A DNA stretch of 64,000 bases from Pseudomonas marvdashtae (GTDB taxonomy: Bacteria; Pseudomonadota; Gammaproteobacteria; Pseudomonadales; Pseudomonadaceae): positions 3,068,001-3,132,000 of the forward strand of contig NZ_JABWQX020000001.1 of assembly GCF_014268655.2 (NCBI RefSeq). The letters are read 5' to 3'. A program made the position numbers and the translations under genes. Positions 1 through 8,634 of the stretch are shown here, in pieces (position 1 is the stretch's first letter; every line of letters begins with the position of its first letter). The notes under the pieces were generated by a model. The model ran no database searches, had not been told where the DNA came from, and saw nothing but the letters and a program-made list of their open reading frames with translations.

Positions 1-1120
1 CAACGTGGCGATCAGCATCACCGCCGTCGGCTATATCCAGACGCTCTTCAGTGTCCAGCTCGACTCGCTGCAGGTCGGCCTGGCAACCATCGCATTATTG
101 TGGCTGACCACCTTTGCCAATTTCGGCGGGGCACGCATTACCGGCAAGATTGGCGCCGTGACCGTGTGGGGCGTGATAGCCCCGGTGGTGCTGGTTTCGA
201 CGGTCGGTTGGTTCTGGTTCGACAGCAGCATCTACGCAGCCGGCTGGAACCCTCACGACATGAGCTGGTACGAAGCGGCCGGCGCTTCCGTGGCGATCAC
301 CCTCTGGGCGTTCCTGGGGTTGGAGTCGGCGTGCGCCAACGGCGACGCGGTGGAGAACCCCGAGAAAAACGTGCCGATCGCGGTACTCGGTGGCACGCTG
401 GGCGCTGCGGTGATCTACATCGTTTCAACCAACGTCATTGCCGGCATCGTCGACAACGCCGAGCTGGTCTCCTCCACGGCGCCGTTCGGCCTGGTCTTCG
501 CCAAGATGTTCAACCCCCTGATCGGAAACGTCGTTATGGGCCTGATGGTGATGGCGTGTGTCGGCTCGCTGCTCGGCTGGCAGTTCACCGTCGCACAGGT
601 CTTCAAGAGCTCGGCGGACACCGGTTACTTCCTGCCAATCTTCGCCAAGGCCAACAAGCATGGTGTGCCGATCGTCAGCATGCTGATCCTGCTGGCGATG
701 CAGACAGCGTTGGCATTGCTGACCATCAGCCCTGACCTCGCCAAGCAATTCGATACGCTGGTGAACCTCGCCGTGGTCACCAACCTGGTGCCCTACATCC
801 TCTCCATGGCGACGCTGGTCACCCTGCAAAAAATATCGAATGTCCCGGCCAACAAGGCTTTGCTCACCAACATTGTCGCGGGCATTGCCGCGGCCTACAG
901 CTACCTGGCGCTCTACAGCTCGGGGGAACAGGCGTTGATGCTGGGCGGCGTGGCAGTCATCGTCGGCTATACGCTGTTCGGTTACGTCAATACCCGCCTG
1001 ATCCGTCTTGAAGCGTTGAACAATAGCGTACCGACCCAGACCGTCGCGGCGCAGCACATCGTTGGCGAGCCCATTCCCGTCAACCACCTGAAGACGGCCA
1101 ACCTGGAGGCCTTGCCATGA
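1..1120 (+). CDS. APC-family amino acid/polyamine antiporter (5' end outside window)
   Basis: The open frame is already running at the first complete codon (position 2), so the start lies upstream. About 372 residues are visible, against roughly 440-470 for AdiC/PotE/CadB-type antiporters, so some 70-90 residues are missing. The visible part is strongly hydrophobic, with about eight or nine membrane segments and the family's Gly/Ser/Ala-rich helices. A segment containing GLESACANGDAVENPEKNVP resembles the substrate-binding helix and following loop of arginine/agmatine and ornithine/putrescine exchangers. The gene overlaps the next one by 4 nt (ATGA), so the two are translationally coupled. 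The pairing suggests exchange of a basic amino acid for its decarboxylated amine at the inner membrane, as in acid resistance or polyamine export. Whether the substrate is lysine, arginine or ornithine cannot be told. The family call is firm. Confidence 0.88.
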   Translation, partial: NVAISITAVGYIQTLFSVQLDSLQVGLATIALLWLTTFANFGGARITGKIGAVTVWGVIAPVVLVSTVGWFWFDSSIYAAGWNPHDMSWYEAAGASVAITLWAFLGLESACANGDAVENPEKNVPIAVLGGTLGAAVIYIVSTNVIAGIVDNAELVSSTAPFGLVFAKMFNPLIGNVVMGLMVMACVGSLLGWQFTVAQVFKSSADTGYFLPIFAKANKHGVPIVSMLILLAMQTALALLTISPDLAKQFDTLVNLAVVTNLVPYILSMATLVTLQKISNVPANKALLTNIVAGIAAAYSYLALYSSGEQALMLGGVAVIVGYTLFGYVNTRLIRLEALNNSVPTQTVAAQHIVGEPIPVNHLKTANLEALP

Positions 1121-3420
1121 CGGAACAGCGAAATCTTTTGGGAATGCTGGCCTTGCTGGTGTCCAACGCGCCAGACAAGCGCAGCGTGTTCGGTCGAGCG
1201 CTGATCCAGTTGATCAGCGATGTGGAAGAGCGCGCCGTCAGCGTGCTGACCTCCGAAAACCTGAGCGATGCCAAGTCGATCCTGAGCTCCGACCCGGCGA
1301 TCCAGTGTGTGCTGCTCAGTTGGGAAATAGACACCAGCGAAGACCACCGCGAATGCATCGACTTGCTCACCGCGCTGCGCGAGCGCAACACCCGGGTGCC
1401 GGTGTTCCTGATCAGCGATCGCAGCACCGCATCCAACGTACCGCTGATCGTCATGCAATATGCCGACGACTTCATCTGGCTGCCCGAGGACACCAGCCGC
1501 TTCCTGAGCGGGCGGATCCTGGCGGCCATCGAGCGCTATCGCCAGGCGGTACTGCCGCCGATGTTCGGCGCCCTGCTGAAGTTCGCCCGCAGCTACGAGT
1601 ATTCCTGGCATACGCCGGGGCACGCCGGTGGCACGGCTTTTCTGAAAAGCACGGCGGGCCGGGCGTTCTACGAGTTTTTCGGTGAAAACCTGCTGCGTTC
1701 GGACCTGTCGATCTCCGTCGGCGAACTGGGTTCGCTGCTCGACCACAGCGGCCCTATCGGCCAGGGCGAGCGCTACGCCGCCAAGGTGTTCGGCGCGCAT
1801 CGCACCTACTACGTCACCAATGGCTCGTCGATGTCCAACCGGGTCATCCTCATGGCCAGCGTGACGCGCGACCAGATCGCGCTGTGTGATCGCAACTGCC
1901 ACAAATCCGCCGAGCACGCGATGACCCTGTCCGGGGCAATTCCGACCTATCTGGTGCCGACCCGAAACCGCTTCGGCATCATTGGCCCGATCCTGCCACA
2001 GACCCTCAGCGCCGAAGGCGTGAAGGCGGCCATCGCCAGCAATCCACTGGTCAAGAGCCACATCGACCCGACGCCGGTGCACGCCATCATCACCAACTCC
2101 ACTTACGATGGCCTGACCTACAACGTCACCCGCGTCGAGGAGCTGCTGGGGCAAAGTGTCGACCGCCTGCATTTCGACGAAGCCTGGTATGGCTATGCGC
2201 GGTTCAATCCGTTGTACAAGGACCGCTTTGCGATGCACGGCAGTCCGGACGATCACGACCCGTCGAAACCGACCGTGTTCGCCACCCAGTCCACGCATAA
2301 ATTGCTCGCGGCGCTGTCCCAGGCCTCGATGATCCACGTGCGCAACGGGCGCAACCCGATTCCTCATGGGCGCTTCAATGAGTCGTACATGATGCATGCC
2401 TCCACCTCGCCCAATTACGCGATCATGGCCTCATGCGATGTCAGCTCGGCGATGATGGAGGCGCCCAGCGGGCAGATCCTGACCAGCGAAGCGATCGAGG
2501 AAGCCGTCGCCTTCCGCCAGGTCATCTCCCACATGCAAAGCGAGATGTTCAGCCATGACGACTGGTTCTTCTCCTGCTGGCAACCGCCATCGGTGCAGGT
2601 GGACGGACAGGCGATTCTATTTCACGAGGTCGATCCGGCCAGGCTCAAGGCTGACCCGAGTTGCTGGGTGCTGCACCCCAATGAGGTCTGGCATGGCTTC
2701 GGTGACATTGAAGACGGCTACTGCATGCTCGATCCGATCAAGGTCTCGGTCCTCAGCCCCGGAATGGGCGATGACGGCAACCTGCTGGACTTCGGCATCC
2801 CGGCATGCGTGCTCACCGCCTACCTCGGCAGGCAGGGTATCGTGGTGGAAAAAACCACCGACTTCACCATCCTGTTCCTGTTTTCCATCGGCATCACCAA
2901 AGGCAAATGGGGCACCTTGGTCAACGCCCTGCTCGACTTCAAGCGCGACTACGATGAGAACCTGGAACTGGAGCTGTGCCTGCCCGACCTGGTGAGTGCC
3001 AACCAGCAACGCTACGCGGGCATGGGTCTCAAGGACCTGGCTGAAGAGATCTTCGCCGCCATGAAAAAAACCAAGACCACCGCAGCCATGGCCGAGGCCT
3101 TCGGCATGCTGCCCACGGCGCAGTTCAGCCCGGTGGAGGCTTATGAAAAACTGGTGAGGAACGAGATCGAAACGGTGACCTTGGAAGAAGCCGCCGGCCG
3201 GATTGCGGCAACGGGCATCGTCCCGTACCCGCCGGGAATTCCCCTGCTGATGCCAGGGGAAAACGCAGGACCTGCGGACGGGCCAATACTGACCTACCTC
3301 AAGGCGCTGGAAAACTTTGACCGATCATTCCCCGGCTTCACCCATGACACCCATGGGATTGAAAACGAATCAGGCGTCTATCAGCTGCTGGTACTGAAAC
3401 AGGACGCAGCGGGCCAGTGA
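1117..3420 (+). CDS. PLP-dependent Orn/Lys/Arg decarboxylase (biodegradative type)
   Basis: The 767-residue length fits the large fold-type I decarboxylases AdiA, LdcI, CadA and SpeF. An N-terminal response-regulator-like wing domain (about residues 10-130) precedes the PLP core. SWHTPGHAGG near residues 163-172 is a family signature. HFDEAW at 352-357 supplies the aspartate (D354) that pairs with the pyridine nitrogen. STHK at 392-395 gives K395 as the expected Schiff-base lysine. A C-terminal domain follows, with the conserved VPYPPGIPLLMPGE segment. The start overlaps the stop of the antiporter gene by 4 nt. The enzyme should release CO2 from lysine, arginine or ornithine in the cytoplasm, consuming a proton, and the antiporter would then export the amine. 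P. aeruginosa has a comparable ldcA/antiporter pair, but the N-terminal wing here reads differently from LdcA as I remember it, so no symbol is given. Confidence 0.9.
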   Translation: MTEQRNLLGMLALLVSNAPDKRSVFGRALIQLISDVEERAVSVLTSENLSDAKSILSSDPAIQCVLLSWEIDTSEDHRECIDLLTALRERNTRVPVFLISDRSTASNVPLIVMQYADDFIWLPEDTSRFLSGRILAAIERYRQAVLPPMFGALLKFARSYEYSWHTPGHAGGTAFLKSTAGRAFYEFFGENLLRSDLSISVGELGSLLDHSGPIGQGERYAAKVFGAHRTYYVTNGSSMSNRVILMASVTRDQIALCDRNCHKSAEHAMTLSGAIPTYLVPTRNRFGIIGPILPQTLSAEGVKAAIASNPLVKSHIDPTPVHAIITNSTYDGLTYNVTRVEELLGQSVDRLHFDEAWYGYARFNPLYKDRFAMHGSPDDHDPSKPTVFATQSTHKLLAALSQASMIHVRNGRNPIPHGRFNESYMMHASTSPNYAIMASCDVSSAMMEAPSGQILTSEAIEEAVAFRQVISHMQSEMFSHDDWFFSCWQPPSVQVDGQAILFHEVDPARLKADPSCWVLHPNEVWHGFGDIEDGYCMLDPIKVSVLSPGMGDDGNLLDFGIPACVLTAYLGRQGIVVEKTTDFTILFLFSIGITKGKWGTLVNALLDFKRDYDENLELELCLPDLVSANQQRYAGMGLKDLAEEIFAAMKKTKTTAAMAEAFGMLPTAQFSPVEAYEKLVRNEIETVTLEEAAGRIAATGIVPYPPGIPLLMPGENAGPADGPILTYLKALENFDRSFPGFTHDTHGIENESGVYQLLVLKQDAAGQ

Positions 3421-3440
3421 CCGATTGGCTGGACAATGGC

Positions 3441-4136
3441 TCACGCCAACAGCTCGCTGATCCAGCGGACCTGAAGAGCCATATCCTGCACCTTCTCCTC
3501 GGCCACGGCCTGCTGCGCCTGGGCAAAACTGACCAAGGTCTTTTGCTTCAGTCGTAGCAGACGCTGCCACTTTGCCAGGAAAACCGGGCTTCGGGCCTGC
3601 AACTGCAACGGGCCGAAGTACAACTCCTGGGCGGAGTACGCCACCGGCCCGTCGCGCTCGGCGACGATGATTTCGTAGTAGAAGCGGTTCTCTCGCAGCA
3701 CTTCCTCGCTCACGATGCGGTAATCATTGTCCATCAACCATTGACGCAGTGGCTGCTCGCCGCCGTTGGGTTGCAGGATCAGACGCTCTTGGCCACTCAA
3801 GCGGCCCTTGCCGCCGTCGAGAATGTCGCGAATCGTCTCGCCGCCCATGCCACACAGACTGATCGCCGTGATGCCGTCCCCAGGCTCGATGGCCGCCAGG
3901 CCGTTGGCCAGGCGCACGCTGATTTTCGCGTCCAGTGCGCTTTCGCGCACGGTGCGTTCGGCCGAGCGGAACGGCGTCACTGCCACCTCGCCCGCCAGCG
4001 CCGCCGCGATCACACCCCGGTTGATCAGCGCCACCGGCAGATAACCATGATCGGAGCCGATATCGGCCAGGCGCGCCCCTGCCGGCACATGCCTCGCCAC
4101 GCGCTCCAGGCGCATGGACAACGTTTGTTCGTTCAA
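3441..4136 (-). CDS. trmK: tRNA (adenine(22)-N1)-methyltransferase, TrmK family
   Basis: This Rossmann-fold SAM methyltransferase has about 231 residues. The N-terminal motif ADIGSDHGYLP (about residues 24-34) is the SAM-binding loop typical of TrmK/COG2384. SLCGMGGETI and LQPN follow, the latter in the position of the catalytic NPPY-like motif. TrmK methylates N1 of adenine 22 in tRNAs that carry A at that position. I chose the TTG start at 4136 because it gives the family's usual N-terminus (NEQTLSMRLERVARHVP) and has AAGGG about nine bases upstream. An in-frame ATG at 4115 would remove seven residues, and longer frames to 4307 lack homologous-looking sequence. It is transcribed convergently with the decarboxylase gene, 20 bp away. 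It looks like a housekeeping gene with no functional link to its neighbours. Confidence 0.85.
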   Translation of the reverse strand: MNEQTLSMRLERVARHVPAGARLADIGSDHGYLPVALINRGVIAAALAGEVAVTPFRSAERTVRESALDAKISVRLANGLAAIEPGDGITAISLCGMGGETIRDILDGGKGRLSGQERLILQPNGGEQPLRQWLMDNDYRIVSEEVLRENRFYYEIIVAERDGPVAYSAQELYFGPLQLQARSPVFLAKWQRLLRLKQKTLVSFAQAQQAVAEEKVQDMALQVRWISELLA

Positions 4137-4318
4137 ACTTCCAACCCTTTTCTCGGCGGCACATAGACGTCCGTCCAATTGTGCCACGGACTGTTTCTCT
4201 CCAGGCAACTGAGGGACCGTTCGCATAACGGCGCCACAGCCGACGTCAGCCACGTGATTGGGTCTATGCTTGTGTTGGGTTCGCCCAGGAACAGCGGACC
4301 ACCCCAACAGGAGAACAC

Positions 4319-5065
4319 GTGAAGCATTCGATGCCTGCCGCAGCGCTGCTTTGTCTGATGCTCGGCTCAGCGACCGCCGCCGAGCCCTATCAAGTCGTGA
4401 CCGAGGAATGGGCTCCCTACAATTACGTGGAGAACAACCAGCTCACCGGCATGACCACGGAAATTGTCCGGGCCATCATGACGCTGACCGGAGACGACTT
4501 CGAAATATCGTTGCAACCGAGCATGCGCGCCACGCAGATATTGAAGAACCGGCCCAAGACCATCATGTATTCGCTGTTCCGTACACCGGAGCGCGAACCG
4601 TTATACAAGTGGGTCGGGCCAATCGTCGAAGAATCCATCCACGCCTACCAGCTGTCCGATTCGCCGCCGATCAACTCCCTGGAACAGCTACTGCGCGCCC
4701 CGCAGGTCACCACGCGGCATGCCGGCCTGGTGCCCCAGATGTTGCAATCGCTGGGCTTCAATAACCTGGACAAAAGCGCAACCGAAAGCAAACTGCTCTA
4801 CCGCATGCTGCTGGCCGGGCGAACCAACATCATTGTCGGCGACACCGCTGCGGGAGTGGCTTACTACAGCCGGCAATTGAGCATCGCCCCCGGCACCCTG
4901 CGCAAAATCCCCATCGAGCTTTACCGCTCCTCGCTGTACATCGCTTTCAGCACTGACAGTGACGACGAACTGATCGCCGCATGGACCCGCGCGTTGGAGA
5001 AACTGCGCCAGTCCGGTGAATTGGCACGCATCCAGCGGCGCTACGAACAACCGACCCAACAGTAG
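4319..5065 (+). CDS. Periplasmic solute-binding protein, SBP_bac_3-like
   Basis: This 248-residue protein starts with GTG, placed six bases after a good AGGAG. The N-terminus is a short signal peptide ending near ATAAEPY. The mature part begins YQVVTEEWAPYNY, the usual first strand of family 3 extracellular solute-binding proteins, and continues with GMTTEIVRAIM and a final helix carrying LEKLRQSGELARIQRRY. The last segment matches the common 'G..I..KY' ending of polar amino acid binding proteins. No permease or ATPase gene is adjacent, so it may serve a distant ABC transporter or act as a free-standing sensor-like binding protein, as many Pseudomonas paralogues of this group do. The ligand is not predictable from the sequence. 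Confidence 0.78.
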   Translation: MKHSMPAAALLCLMLGSATAAEPYQVVTEEWAPYNYVENNQLTGMTTEIVRAIMTLTGDDFEISLQPSMRATQILKNRPKTIMYSLFRTPEREPLYKWVGPIVEESIHAYQLSDSPPINSLEQLLRAPQVTTRHAGLVPQMLQSLGFNNLDKSATESKLLYRMLLAGRTNIIVGDTAAGVAYYSRQLSIAPGTLRKIPIELYRSSLYIAFSTDSDDELIAAWTRALEKLRQSGELARIQRRYEQPTQQ

Positions 5066-5080
5066 AAAACAGGCCTGGCC

Positions 5081-5542
5081 TCAAGGCTCTTCGCCTATCC
5101 GCCTTACCCGGTGACAATCCCAGGGCTCGACCTTCTGGCCGCTCGACGAGCGAACCTCGATCGGCATCAGCGGCTGTCCGGATGCGTTGTCCAACAGCTC
5201 CGAACGCGTCTCCTGCGGCGCGAACAGGAACCGCTCGCCCCACTGCCTCAAGCTGACCACGACCGGAAAAATTTCCTGTCCTTTTTCCGTCAGGACATAT
5301 TCCTTGTAGGCGCTTCCATCCGAGGCAGGTCGCACGTCGAACACGCCGACCTCGACCAAGGCTTTCAGGCGCGACGCCAGAATGTTCTTGGCCACGCCCA
5401 GGTTCTTCTGGAACTCGCTGAATCGGCGGATGCCATCGAAGGCATCGCGGATGATCATCAGCGACCAGCGATCGCCAATCACGTCCAAGGTCCGGGAAAC
5501 CGGGCATTCGCTGTTATGTGATGGAGCGTCTTTCAAGATCAT
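5081..5542 (-). CDS. HxlR-family winged-helix transcriptional regulator
   Basis: The protein has about 153 residues from the ATG at 5542. A TTG at 5563 would add seven residues and is less likely. The HxlR core is clear: CPVSRTLDVIGDRWSLMIIRD near residues 13-33 with the conserved cysteine, then RFSEFQKNLGVAKNILASRLKALVE as the recognition helix region, and a wing containing YVLTEKGQEIFPV. A C-terminal tail of about 45 residues goes beyond the minimal domain. The gene is divergent from an MFS exporter across about 100 bp, the usual layout for a local repressor of an efflux or detoxification gene. That regulatory link is inferred from position only. Confidence 0.88.
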   Translation of the reverse strand: MILKDAPSHNSECPVSRTLDVIGDRWSLMIIRDAFDGIRRFSEFQKNLGVAKNILASRLKALVEVGVFDVRPASDGSAYKEYVLTEKGQEIFPVVVSLRQWGERFLFAPQETRSELLDNASGQPLMPIEVRSSSGQKVEPWDCHRVRRIGEEP

Positions 5543-5565
5543 GTTTGGCCTGCACTCGGTCAAAG

Positions 5566-5623
5566 TGGTTGCTATTTAAAACCTAAACCAGCAAGAATCA
5601 AATCAGGTATTCAATTGCAACCA
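5566..5623. promoter_or_regulatory. Candidate HxlR operator region in divergent promoter
   Basis: TGGTTGC at 5566-5572 and its exact inverse GCAACCA at 5617-5623 lie between the divergent HxlR and MFS genes, separated by an AT-rich stretch. HxlR dimers bind inverted repeats in such regions. The function is inferred, and the 44-bp spacing is long for a single site. Confidence 0.3.
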
Positions 5624-5644
5624 GATTACACCATGGAGGTGCGC

Positions 5645-6901
5645 ATGACCGCATACACCGACGTGAACCGAGGCTTGTCAGCGACGCTCACTTTATTGTT
5701 ATCAGTAACGTGCGCCCTCGCTGTCGCCAACGTCTACTTCGCGCAACCCTTGCTCGCCTCGATAGCGCAAAGCCTGGATGTTGCCCCCGGGTTGATCGGT
5801 ATCGTGGTAACGGCGACTCAGATCGGATACGCGCTCGGACTGTTGTTCATCGTGCCGCTGGGGGACAAGGTCAATCCCCGGAAACTGATCTTGACCCTCG
5901 TTGCGCTGTCCGTGGTGGCGTTGGCGGCGGTCGGCGCATCACGCCATTGGTCGGTTCTGCTGGGCGCCATGATTGTGACAGGGTTATTGGCAGTGGTCGT
6001 CCAGGTGCTGGTCGCCTACGCCGCCACGCTGTCCGCGCCATCGCAACGCGGGCAGGCGGTGGGCACTATTACCAGCGCGATTGTGCTGGGCATTCTCCTG
6101 GCACGGTTTACCTCAGGATTGATTGCCGACCTGGCAGGCTGGCGTGCGGTTTATTTCGTCTCCTCGGGGCTGATGCTGCTCATCGCCGCGGTGTTATGGA
6201 AAGTGATTCCCGCCACGGCGTCGCCCCGCCACCGACAATCCTACCCTGTGCTGATCGGGTCTCTGTTCAAGCTGTTCTTGACCGAACCGGTCTTGCGAAT
6301 CAGGGGTCTGTTCGCCATGCTGATCTTCGCTGCCTTTTCCGTGCTGTGGACCGCCATGGTCCTACCGTTGAGCGCCCCGCCGCTGTCACTTTCCCACACC
6401 GCCATCGGCCTGTTTGGCCTGGCCGGTGTCGCCGGAGCCCTGGCGGCCAGGGGAGCCGGTCGCTGGGCCGATCGAGGTTTCGGACGACGTGTGACCGGCC
6501 TGTCGCTGGGGCTCTTGGTGATGTCCTGGCTGCCGATCGCTTTTGCCGAAAGCTCGCTGGTGGCCTTGGTCTGTGGAGTGATCTTGCTCGACTTCGCCGT
6601 ACAAGCGGTGCACGTCACCAACCAAAGCCTTATTTTCGCCGCCCGCCCCGACGCACAAAGTCGCATGGTCGGCGCCTACATGTGTTTCTACTCGATCGGC
6701 AGCGCGCTCGGGGCTGCCGCCGCCACTCAGGTGTATGCGCTTTGGGGCTGGACGGCGGTCAGTCTGCTGGGTGGGTTGATCAGTGCGCTGGCGTTGGCTT
6801 TGTGGGGCATTTCGATTCATATGTCGGGCCGTCCATCGGCGGTGCTACAGTCGCGCACCAACAACGAGGGAACGTCATGCGCATCATCGGAACGGCTCTA
6901 A
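5645..6901 (+). CDS. MFS transporter, DHA1-type exporter
   Basis: The protein has 418 residues from the ATG at 5645, which sits just after GGAGGT; an upstream in-frame ATG at 5615 has no such site. It shows about twelve hydrophobic segments. The loop after TM2 has GDKVNPRKLI, the MFS motif A region (G-D-R-x-G-R-K in the consensus), and motif A recurs in degenerate form as GRWADRGFGRR in the second half. LSVTCALAVANVYFAQPLL at the N-terminus is the typical opening of the YbcL/DHA1 drug and sugar efflux group. The divergent HxlR gene is the probable regulator. The 3' end overlaps the following lipoprotein gene by 25 nt, suggesting co-transcription. The substrate is unknown. Confidence 0.88.
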   Translation: MTAYTDVNRGLSATLTLLLSVTCALAVANVYFAQPLLASIAQSLDVAPGLIGIVVTATQIGYALGLLFIVPLGDKVNPRKLILTLVALSVVALAAVGASRHWSVLLGAMIVTGLLAVVVQVLVAYAATLSAPSQRGQAVGTITSAIVLGILLARFTSGLIADLAGWRAVYFVSSGLMLLIAAVLWKVIPATASPRHRQSYPVLIGSLFKLFLTEPVLRIRGLFAMLIFAAFSVLWTAMVLPLSAPPLSLSHTAIGLFGLAGVAGALAARGAGRWADRGFGRRVTGLSLGLLVMSWLPIAFAESSLVALVCGVILLDFAVQAVHVTNQSLIFAARPDAQSRMVGAYMCFYSIGSALGAAAATQVYALWGWTAVSLLGGLISALALALWGISIHMSGRPSAVLQSRTNNEGTSCASSERL

Positions 6902-7149
6902 TCATCGCACTGCTGACGGGATGCGCGACCGCCAACGAAACCTTTGGCACCGGCGGCCTTTGCGGTGTCAGCCCGTATTGCGGCGTGTATTTCGATTACC
7001 AAGTGCTCAAGGAAGCGGTGACGGAAGATAACTCAACGTTCGCCAGTGCATTCGCGCCGTTCGCGGCCATCGACCTGCCCCTGAGTTTCGTCGCCGATAC
7101 GTTGATCCTGCCCTACACCATTTTTCACATGAGACCGTCCGAGGAATAA
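6877..7149 (+). CDS. Small YceK/YidQ-like lipoprotein
   Basis: This 90-residue protein begins with a lipoprotein signal, MRIIGTALIIALLTGCAT, whose lipobox LTGC puts the modified cysteine near residue 16. The mature part contains GLCGVSPYCGVYFDYQ and ends AAIDLPLSFVADTLILPYT, the pattern of the short YceK/YidQ (DUF1375) lipoproteins in which 'DLPLSxxxDTLxLPxT' is the hallmark. The gene starts inside the last 25 nt of the MFS gene, in another frame, and has GAGGG upstream. No biochemical role is established for this family. Placement with the exporter may only reflect shared transcription. Confidence 0.8.
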   Translation: MRIIGTALIIALLTGCATANETFGTGGLCGVSPYCGVYFDYQVLKEAVTEDNSTFASAFAPFAAIDLPLSFVADTLILPYTIFHMRPSEE

Positions 7150-7170
7150 GGGTATTGGCGCGACGAACAT

Positions 7171-8061
7171 TCAGCCGCCAAGCGCGCCCTGTGCAAGCAA
7201 CCACTCACTGAACGCCCGCACCGCCGGCTGCCGCTCTCGCCCGGGCACACACACCAATGTGTAACGCGCGCCCGCGAGGCGAATCTCCGGGCGATAGGCG
7301 ATCAACTGGCCGCGCGCGACAGCTTCGGCAACCAGCACCTGGCTGGCCAACACCAATCCGTGCCCGACGATGGCTGCCTGCAGGGCATGCTGTTCCTCGT
7401 CATAACGCCGCAGACGGGCGCTCTCCAACCAATCGCCAATGCCGGCCTTGGCGCACCAGGCCGGCCAATCGACCGTGACGGCGGAGCTGCTCAACCACGG
7501 CACATCAATCAGTTCAACGGGCGCCCCCGTAGCAGGCGGTTGCCAGTCGGGACGACAATACACACCGAAATACTCATCCATCAGCGGCTGCTCGACCAAT
7601 TGCGGGTCAGGCGTGAACAGGGCACGGATTGCCAGGTCGATGCTCGCGTCACGCCGCAGGTCCACCACCTCGTTGCTGCTGTGCAGCCGGACGCTGATTT
7701 CCGGGTGCAAGCGATAAAACCCTCCGAGCCGTGGGATCAGCCAGAGGCTGGCGAAGGCCGGCGTGGTGCTCACCACCAGCGATTGCGCCACGCAGGACGG
7801 GGACAGCACTTGCAGGCCCTGCTGGATATCGAGCAGCGCCCGGTGGACGTAGGTGTGCAGACACTCACCATCGGCGCTCAGGCGAACGCTTTGGCTGGAG
7901 CGTTCGAACAGGCGCACGCCCAGTAAGGTTTCGAGATTCTTGATCTGATGGGAGATCGCCGCGGCGCTGATGTTCAGCTCCTGGGCGGCAGCCTTGAAAC
8001 TGCCTAGCCGTGCGGCAGACTCGAAGCCGCGCAAGGCGGTAAGGGGCAATTTGGCAAACAT
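7171..8061 (-). CDS. LysR-family transcriptional regulator, GcvA-like
   Basis: The protein has 296 residues. The N-terminal winged helix (residues 1-60) reads LTALRGFESAARLGSFKAAAQELNISAAAISHQIKNLE, very close to the GcvA/AmpR type of LysR proteins. The co-inducer-binding domain follows, with FERSSQSVRLSADGE as the linker start. It is divergent from the PACE efflux gene across 106 bp that contain a symmetrical TTGAG-N5-CTCAA site. In Acinetobacter the PACE protein AceI is controlled by a LysR regulator (AceR) in a comparable arrangement. Control of the neighbouring efflux gene is therefore a well-motivated inference, though not shown here. Confidence 0.9.
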   Translation of the reverse strand: MFAKLPLTALRGFESAARLGSFKAAAQELNISAAAISHQIKNLETLLGVRLFERSSQSVRLSADGECLHTYVHRALLDIQQGLQVLSPSCVAQSLVVSTTPAFASLWLIPRLGGFYRLHPEISVRLHSSNEVVDLRRDASIDLAIRALFTPDPQLVEQPLMDEYFGVYCRPDWQPPATGAPVELIDVPWLSSSAVTVDWPAWCAKAGIGDWLESARLRRYDEEQHALQAAIVGHGLVLASQVLVAEAVARGQLIAYRPEIRLAGARYTLVCVPGRERQPAVRAFSEWLLAQGALGG

Positions 8062-8081
8062 GGGCGCAAGCGTTACTCACG

Positions 8082-8096
8082 TTGAGCGAGGCTCAA
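8082..8096. promoter_or_regulatory. LysR-type operator between regulator and PACE gene
   Basis: TTGAG, five bases, CTCAA is a perfect 15-bp interrupted palindrome of the T-N11-A class. It lies 21 bp upstream of the LysR start and about 70 bp upstream of the PACE start. A looser half-site pair follows immediately downstream. Confidence 0.6.
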
Positions 8097-8167
8097 TTTA
8101 GCTCAATTGTGCGCGCACGCTCAACTCGCGAGGCTGTGCTCCTGCCCCCAAGATCCGGAGACTACCG

Positions 8168-8623
8168 ATGCAAGGCGTACCTCGCAAAATCCTCCAGGCC
8201 ATACTCTACGAAGCGGGCGGTGTCCTGTTCGTGGCACCGGCGCTGACGCTGATCTACCAGCAAGGCATGGGTTATTCTACCTTGCTGTCCCTGGTGATAT
8301 CTGGCGTCGCGCTGGGCTGGAACATGCTATTCAACGGCGCGTTCGAATGGTGGGAGCGCCGCCAGCACAACCGTCAGCGCAACTGGCAACGGCGGTTGTT
8401 GCACTCCTTGGGATTCGAAGGCGGCTTGACGTTGATCCTCACACCGGTGATTGCCGCGTGGCTAGGCATCAGCCTGTGGCTGGCGCTGGTAACCAATCTG
8501 GGACTGTTTGTGTTTTTCTTCTTCTACTCGCTGGTTTTTCAATGGGGATTCGATCGGGTGTTCGATGTCCCACTGTCGGCGCAGTCCGCACAGACCTCGA
8601 CCTCCAAGGCCAACGCCACGTGA
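8168..8623 (+). CDS. PACE-family efflux transporter (AceI-like)
   Basis: The protein has 151 residues and four membrane helices arranged as two tandem helix pairs, the architecture of the Proteobacterial Antimicrobial Compound Efflux family. Glutamate 15 lies in the first helix (LYEAGGV), at the same position as the essential Glu15 of AceI. The motif WNMLFNGAFEWWERR after TM2 matches the family's WNxxFNxxFDxxE signature, and the second repeat ends FFFYSLVFQWGFDRVF. PACE proteins export biocides such as chlorhexidine and short polyamines by proton exchange at the inner membrane. The divergent LysR gene is the probable regulator. The family assignment is firm; the natural substrate is not known. 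Confidence 0.88.
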   Translation: MQGVPRKILQAILYEAGGVLFVAPALTLIYQQGMGYSTLLSLVISGVALGWNMLFNGAFEWWERRQHNRQRNWQRRLLHSLGFEGGLTLILTPVIAAWLGISLWLALVTNLGLFVFFFFYSLVFQWGFDRVFDVPLSAQSAQTSTSKANAT

Positions 8624-8634
8624 TGGCGTCTGCT

